Origin: a virus | Virus record (IMG/VR): IMGVR_UViG_3300047496_000080 | Coordinates: 1 to 42,168 of that record | Length of the DNA: 42,168 nucleotides | Direction: 5' to 3' (one strand) | In this document: positions 38,300 to 42,168 of the stretch, one piece after another | How the letters are laid out: the number at the start of each line of letters is the position of its first letter | Numbering within the stretch: the first letter of the stretch is position 1 | Translations under genes and position numbers: made by a program | Notes under the pieces: generated by a model | What the model was told of the DNA's origin: nothing | What the model saw: the letters and a program-made list of their open reading frames with translations, nothing else | Database searches by the model: none

Positions 38300-40569
38300 A
38301 CCCTTTTGCGCGTTGGGGCCGCGACGCACAAAATTTCATCGTATGGCGCGCATCGGACAAAAGTCCGATTGACCCGCTTCATGCCGAACCCGCATCGGAC
38401 TATGCGCGCTCGGATGCTCAAAACCCGGCCACGTGGCTGCGGTACGAGCGCGCGTATGCGCTGTCCGTCATGTTGGGCGAGGGCTACGGCGTCGGCGTCG
38501 TGCTTCACGAGGGCTGCGGCCTCTTGTGCGTGGATTTGGACGGCTGCTTGCTCGGCGGCCAGCTGTCGGGCATCGCTCAAGAGCTCATCGACGCCGCGCG
38601 CCAAGCTTGCCAAGACGTTTACGTCGAAGTCAGCATGTCCGGCCGCGGGGTGCACATTATCGGCCCGTACGAAGGCGCTGCGCCGGTTCATGCGACGAAA
38701 AACACCGAGCAGCACATAGAGCTCTATACCTCGCGGCGCTACATCGCGCTTACGGGTAATTTACTCGTTGAACGCGGGCCGCGCGTGGGCGATTTGACCG
38801 ATTTTCTGTACGCAACGGCCTACAAATATTTTCGGCCGGCGTCGTCAAACGCCACGCCGACGGAATGGACCGATAGCGACAACCCGGCATGCACGTTCAC
38901 GGGTAGCGATGATGACCGGCTGGCGGCGCTGCGGCGATCAAAATCATGGGCCGCGAAGTTCGGCGGATCGGCCATTACGTTTGACGATTTATGGACGGCC
39001 AACGCGGACAAGCTGGCCACGAAATGGCCGAGCGCGTCCGACGGCAAACCTTACGACGCCTCGAGCGCCGATCAATCGTTTTTCAACCGGCTGGCGTTCG
39101 GGTTCGGCAACAATTGCGAGGCCATGCTACGGATCGCGCAGCGGGAGGATTGCGCGCTGCGTCGCCCGAAATGGGACCGCGAGGATTATTTGCGCAAGAC
39201 GATTTTGAAAGCTTGCGCGCTGCCGAAGGAATGGAAACGTTCTCGTGCGGTCGTCGGTCGTCCGCCTGCGGTTACCGCGTCGACCGTGGCCGCCCTGACG
39301 CACGAGGCCGACAGCGGGGTAATTACCGTGGACCTGCCGGGCGTGCCGCCGCCGCCGCCGCCGGCCGTTCCTGCGATCGCTGACGTGCCGTTACTGATTA
39401 ACGCGAAGGGTAAATATGACGCGACGCTGCCGAACTTGAAAACGATTCTCACGTCAACCGATGCGGCGTGTTTCGCTTATGACGAATTTCGCGGGCGCGT
39501 CATGCTCAAGCGCGGCGTGGATTGGAAGCCCGTTACGGATACGGACCTTATCCGTTTGCGGGAACTGCTCGAGCGGCAGCACAATTTCGCCGCGATCGGG
39601 AAGGATTTGATGCGCGACGCGGTCGACCTCGTGGCGGATTTCAACCATTTCGACAGCGGGCAAGTGTGGCTGAATTCGCTGCGCTGGGACGGGGTTTGTC
39701 GCGTGGATCGCTTCATGGCGTCACACTTTGGCGCCGCGGACGATGAATACACGCAGGCCGTGGGGCGGTACATGTGGTCGGGCCTCGCGGGGCGAATTCT
39801 CTCGCCCGGGTGCCAGCTGGATATGGTGATAGCGCTTAAATCGAAACAAGGCACGAAAAAATCGACCGGCCTTAAGCTGCTCGCCCCGTGGCCCGATGCG
39901 TTCAACGACGCGGTGAGCCTGCAGGACGATGATGATAATTTCAAGCGGCTCATCAAGGGTAAGGCCGTGGTTGAAATCGCCGAGCTCGCCGGTTTGAGCA
40001 AAGCGGACATTACCTACGTAAAGCGGGTCATCACACGGACGACGGAAGAATGGGTTGAAAAATGGCAAACGTTGCCCACGCGGTACGATCGGCGTTGCAT
40101 GATGTTCGCCTCCACGAACGAACAGGAATTTTTGCCGCCCGATGAAACGGGGCACCGACGCTGGTTGCCCGTCGATATCGTGGAGCTCAACCGCGATTTG
40201 ATTAAGGCTGACCGCGATCAGCTATGGGCGGAAGGGGCGATGATTTACCGCGCGGCCGGGATTCAGTACGCGCAGGCCGAAGCGTTGGCGGCCACAAAGC
40301 ACAGGAATTACGAGCAGTCGGACGTGTGGGAGGCGCGTATCAGCGAATGGCTGGTGACGGGGCCGAATATGCCGTGCACGCGCGATATAGCCGTATCGGA
40401 AGTGCTCGAGGGCGCGTTACGGATGCGCCCCGACGCGATGAATAAGGCATCCGAGAAACGCGCTCAAAGCGTGCTGCGCAAGCTCGGCTACGCGCCCCGG
40501 TCAGTACGCACGGGCGGCGTGCTGGTCAGACGTTGGGCGTGTTCGGTGCCGACGGCGCTGCAGACGTAG
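38296..40569 (+). CDS. VapE-type primase/helicase
   Basis: 757 residues from a GTG. Residues ~40-190 resemble a bifunctional primase-polymerase-like domain (GVVLHEGCGLLCVDLDGC; SMSGRGVHIIGPY; TSRRYIALTG). A middle region RLAFGFGNNCEAMLRIAQREDCALRRPKWDREDYLRKTI follows. Residues ~450-680 match the virulence-associated E (VapE) helicase: WLNSLRWDGVCRVDRFM, P-loop SKQGTKKSTGLK (Lys in place of the usual third Gly), VVEIAELAGLSKADITYVKRVITR, RRCMMFASTNEQEFLPPDETGHRRWLPV. It primes and unwinds DNA in replication. The PPPPPP run at about 350 is a linker. Confidence 0.82.
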   Translation: MNPFARWGRDAQNFIVWRASDKSPIDPLHAEPASDYARSDAQNPATWLRYERAYALSVMLGEGYGVGVVLHEGCGLLCVDLDGCLLGGQLSGIAQELIDAARQACQDVYVEVSMSGRGVHIIGPYEGAAPVHATKNTEQHIELYTSRRYIALTGNLLVERGPRVGDLTDFLYATAYKYFRPASSNATPTEWTDSDNPACTFTGSDDDRLAALRRSKSWAAKFGGSAITFDDLWTANADKLATKWPSASDGKPYDASSADQSFFNRLAFGFGNNCEAMLRIAQREDCALRRPKWDREDYLRKTILKACALPKEWKRSRAVVGRPPAVTASTVAALTHEADSGVITVDLPGVPPPPPPAVPAIADVPLLINAKGKYDATLPNLKTILTSTDAACFAYDEFRGRVMLKRGVDWKPVTDTDLIRLRELLERQHNFAAIGKDLMRDAVDLVADFNHFDSGQVWLNSLRWDGVCRVDRFMASHFGAADDEYTQAVGRYMWSGLAGRILSPGCQLDMVIALKSKQGTKKSTGLKLLAPWPDAFNDAVSLQDDDDNFKRLIKGKAVVEIAELAGLSKADITYVKRVITRTTEEWVEKWQTLPTRYDRRCMMFASTNEQEFLPPDETGHRRWLPVDIVELNRDLIKADRDQLWAEGAMIYRAAGIQYAQAEALAATKHRNYEQSDVWEARISEWLVTGPNMPCTRDIAVSEVLEGALRMRPDAMNKASEKRAQSVLRKLGYAPRSVRTGGVLVRRWACSVPTALQT

Positions 40570-40662
40570 AATACCCAGGTTATTCGGCAAATTCCCCCTG
40601 GGCCAGGAACCTAAAAACCGCGTGCCGTAAGCGGCAAACGCTGCCTGCCTTATTTCAATTTC

Positions 40663-40689
40663 AAAAAACGCCCCGGAGTGATCCGGGGC
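40663..40689 (-). terminator. Rho-independent terminator of the right minus operon
   Basis: GCCCCGGA (40689-40682 on the minus strand) pairs perfectly with TCCGGGGC (40677-40670) across a four-base loop and is followed by G then TTTTTT. It lies 65 bases after the stop of the gene at 40755. In the plus direction there is no T-run, so it does not serve the primase gene. The rest of 40570-40754 holds no gene that I can support. Confidence 0.75.
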
Positions 40690-40754
40690 TAGTTGTGCCG
40701 ACGACTACGGGGGATGATGAACCTGCGCCGGCACGGCATAATTTACTCCAAATT

Positions 40755-41387
40755 TTACAGCTTCGGGGCCTGAACCCGCGGCCATGCGATCCGTGTGTAA
40801 ACCGTTGGCGGCCGTGCGGGCGGCGCTACGGGCAATTCCTCAAGGGCGTCCTGTAGGGCCGCAATGACAGTCTCAATCCGTTCACGGGCCGTCTCAGGCG
40901 GTTCACGGGCCATCGCGGCGAGTAGCTGCGCCTGCAGGCGTTCAATGCGCTGCGTGACGGACTCGCCGCGGTCGACCCGGGCCGTTTTTACCTGTTTCTG
41001 CAATTCGGTTTTCGTCACCGTTTCCAAATCCAATTTGCGGATATCGCCGCCCTCACGAACCCACGCGACGAGCGCGGATTTTGCGCTGCGGGCAAACGTC
41101 GCCCGGCGGTTGCGCTCGTGGACGCGGGCCTTCGCTTCGTCGGCGGGCAGCCCCTCGGCCAACGCAATTTCGGCCGTCACCACGCCGCGGCACACGGCGG
41201 CGTAGAATTCCGTCGATACGGTGTCAATCGCCTCCAGTTGCGTTTTCTGTTTCGTGCGCTTCATCGCTTGCACAGCGGCCACCAGAGCCCGCAGGTACGT
41301 GCCGTCAACCATGCCGGCGACCACGGTGCTTGTGGTGCGCTCGGCAGCCAATGCCTCAATCTGTTCGGTTGTCATCAAATATTTCAT
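40755..41387 (-). CDS. Hypothetical helical protein
   Basis: 210 residues from the ATG at 41387 with a GAGTAGA ribosome site. It is predominantly helical and charged: TTEQIEALAAERTTSTVVAG, VQAMKRTKQKTQLEAIDTVSTEFY, EAKARVHERNRRATFARSAKSALVAWV, and a coiled region QRIERLQAQLLAAMA. No membrane segment or catalytic motif is evident. A dyad element lies 41 bases upstream and a terminator downstream, so it may be a single-gene unit. I do not recognise the family. Confidence 0.65.
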   Translation of the reverse strand: MKYLMTTEQIEALAAERTTSTVVAGMVDGTYLRALVAAVQAMKRTKQKTQLEAIDTVSTEFYAAVCRGVVTAEIALAEGLPADEAKARVHERNRRATFARSAKSALVAWVREGGDIRKLDLETVTKTELQKQVKTARVDRGESVTQRIERLQAQLLAAMAREPPETARERIETVIAALQDALEELPVAPPARPPTVYTRIAWPRVQAPKL

Positions 41388-41427
41388 GGCGTCTACTCTT
41401 ATACCGCTATAGTACGGTACGCCGACA

Positions 41428-41443
41428 TTGACACCGTTGTCAA
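41428..41443. promoter_or_regulatory. Dyad TTGACACCGTTGTCAA, probable operator
   Basis: Imperfect palindrome like those at 820-835 and 35576-35591, located upstream of the gene starting at 41387. A TACTAT -10-like box lies 13 bases nearer the gene on the minus strand, but no well-spaced -35 was found. Confidence 0.45.
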
Positions 41444-41483
41444 TTGCGGTCTGTACGGTAGCGCACATAGCGGCTAGCCTTCG

Positions 41484-41708
41484 TCAGACTGTGAGTGCTG
41501 CCTTTTTGCATTGCCAGCAATTGGCCTCGATGTATCTGCCGTCATCCATTCGCACGCGGACATTTCCCCAGAAGGTTTCGCCGCCGTCATAGTGGAGAAT
41601 TTGACGCTCTATCGTGCCTAACTTGGTGTCGTCGCGGTCAGGCATAAAAACGACGCGCGTACCTGGCGGCATGTTTGGCCCTTTGCCTTCGCTGTCTACA
41701 TCATCCAT
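41484..41708 (-). CDS. Small hypothetical protein
   Basis: 74 residues from the ATG at 41708, which has GGAG nine bases upstream and lies six bases past the previous stop; ATGs at 41723 and 41717 are alternatives. PPGTRVVFMPDRDDTKLGTIERQIL resembles a small SH3-like barrel, followed by NVRVRMDDGRYIEANCWQCKKAAL with a CxxC pair. Function unknown. Confidence 0.55.
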   Translation of the reverse strand: MDDVDSEGKGPNMPPGTRVVFMPDRDDTKLGTIERQILHYDGGETFWGNVRVRMDDGRYIEANCWQCKKAALTV

Positions 41709-41713
41709 GCTTC

Positions 41714-41896
41714 TCATCTCCATGCATCAGATTGTGAGGATATGCATTGTTTGCAGCCGCATGGCACTATCACGTGATCCGCTGTCACAGCGGAATCGAC
41801 GATATGGTGGACCTCCATGTCATCACACTGAATGCATGGCTCGGATTCGTTATATAAATAGCCACCCTCGCACATGAGGCATAAAACCAGTTTCAC
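41714..41896 (-). CDS. Small Cys-rich zinc-binding-like protein
   Basis: 60 residues from a GTG that overlaps the upstream stop (GTGA) and has GAGAGGGG as ribosome site. It has CLMC, then CIQC, and later CGCKQC, giving eight cysteines in all and suggesting one or two zinc sites. No catalytic motif is seen. Part of the right-edge minus operon of tiny genes. Confidence 0.55.
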   Translation of the reverse strand: MKLVLCLMCEGGYLYNESEPCIQCDDMEVHHIVDSAVTADHVIVPCGCKQCISSQSDAWR

Positions 41897-42156
41897 TTCC
41901 CCTCTCCGTCGTGTGTGAAGGCGCCGCGCTTATCTAACTCAGCGAGGCAGGCGTCCCATCCTGCGAGCCATTCTTTCGTCACGGCCATTTTTCGAGCGTG
42001 AGCGAACATGCGGCCGGTGCCAGGAAAGTATTGCTCGGCGCTCGTGCGCGCTGCTTGGCTGCATGCTTCCTTGAACTGGCGCAACCCCTCGGCTTGGTCA
42101 GTGAACGGAATACCAGCCTTTGTGACCACAAGCGGCGATGGATCATCGCTAGCCAT
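41893..42156 (-). CDS. Hypothetical protein at the right edge, start uncertain
   Basis: 87 residues if it starts at the ATG at 42156, but there is no ribosome site and the frame is open to the window end. It reads MASDDPSPLVVTKAGIPFTD, then GLRQFKEACSQAARTSAEQYFPGTGRMF and MAVTKEWLAGWDACLAEL, a helical soluble protein. If the window ends are joined as a circle, the frame is continuous with the pentapeptide gene at 282-1, giving one 185-residue protein. Function unknown. Confidence 0.5.
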   Translation of the reverse strand: MASDDPSPLVVTKAGIPFTDQAEGLRQFKEACSQAARTSAEQYFPGTGRMFAHARKMAVTKEWLAGWDACLAELDKRGAFTHDGEGK

Positions 42157-42168
42157 CTGGGCGGCCCC

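Overview
The window reads as most of the genome of a GC-rich, tailed, contractile (myovirus-type) bacteriophage. The structural genes form a recognisable set: DUF1073-type portal, Mu F-like head protein, DUF2213 protease-like protein, DUF2184 major capsid protein, DUF4054 connector, DUF3383 tail sheath, and a compact baseplate with a Pam3-like plug, gp138-type spike, gp25-like wedge, gpJ and a DUF2612 protein. The host is not visible directly. GCG/CGC-rich codon use and the gene families fit a high-GC proteobacterium, but this is inference.

Layout. (1) 1-775, minus strand: a tight operon of tiny genes running off the left edge and ending in a pentapeptide-repeat protein. (2) 776-899: a divergent control region with two perfect 16-bp palindromes. 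(3) 900-1967, plus: a phage-type C5-cytosine DNA methyltransferase whose downstream two thirds also carries a long protein-like second reading frame. (4) 1987-16997, plus: head, connector, sheath and tube genes, including a 1036-residue protein with 29 tandem 21-residue repeats. (5) 17110-26335, plus: tail assembly chaperones joined by a -1 frameshift signal, tape measure and baseplate, ending in a composite LamG/PASTA/DUF2612 protein. (6) 26351-29713, plus: tail fibre, lysis genes and small proteins. (7) 29710-35533, minus: DNA polymerase I, small genes, a single-strand DNA-binding type protein, an Acb2-like small protein and a DUF2800 nuclease. (8) 35585-40569, plus: helicase, small genes, VRR-NUC-like nuclease, an HTH-only TetR-like protein and a VapE-type primase/helicase. 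(9) 40755-42156, minus: small genes running to the right edge.

How it fits together. The two minus-strand and one plus-strand replication blocks meet the late plus-strand block with overlapping stop codons at 29710-29713. Divergent promoters at about 776-899 and 35534-35584 share a TTGACAC-type dyad, which also occurs before the minus operon at 41387, so a single regulator may control the non-structural operons. Several plus-strand lead genes (methyltransferase, portal, DUF2213 protein, helicase) have a -10-like box 7-10 bases before the start codon and no Shine-Dalgarno sequence, suggesting leaderless or nearly leaderless mRNAs.

The most unusual items are the two-frame methyltransferase region, the triple 16-bp palindrome GTGTTCCCGGGAACAC, the 29-unit repeat protein whose repeat also appears once in a baseplate protein, the LamG/PASTA decorated baseplate protein, and a beta-rich module inserted in three unrelated virion proteins. 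No terminase gene is recognisable, so the window is either not the whole genome or the packaging genes are highly diverged. All family assignments are from memory of the families and the translated sequence; no database search was run.
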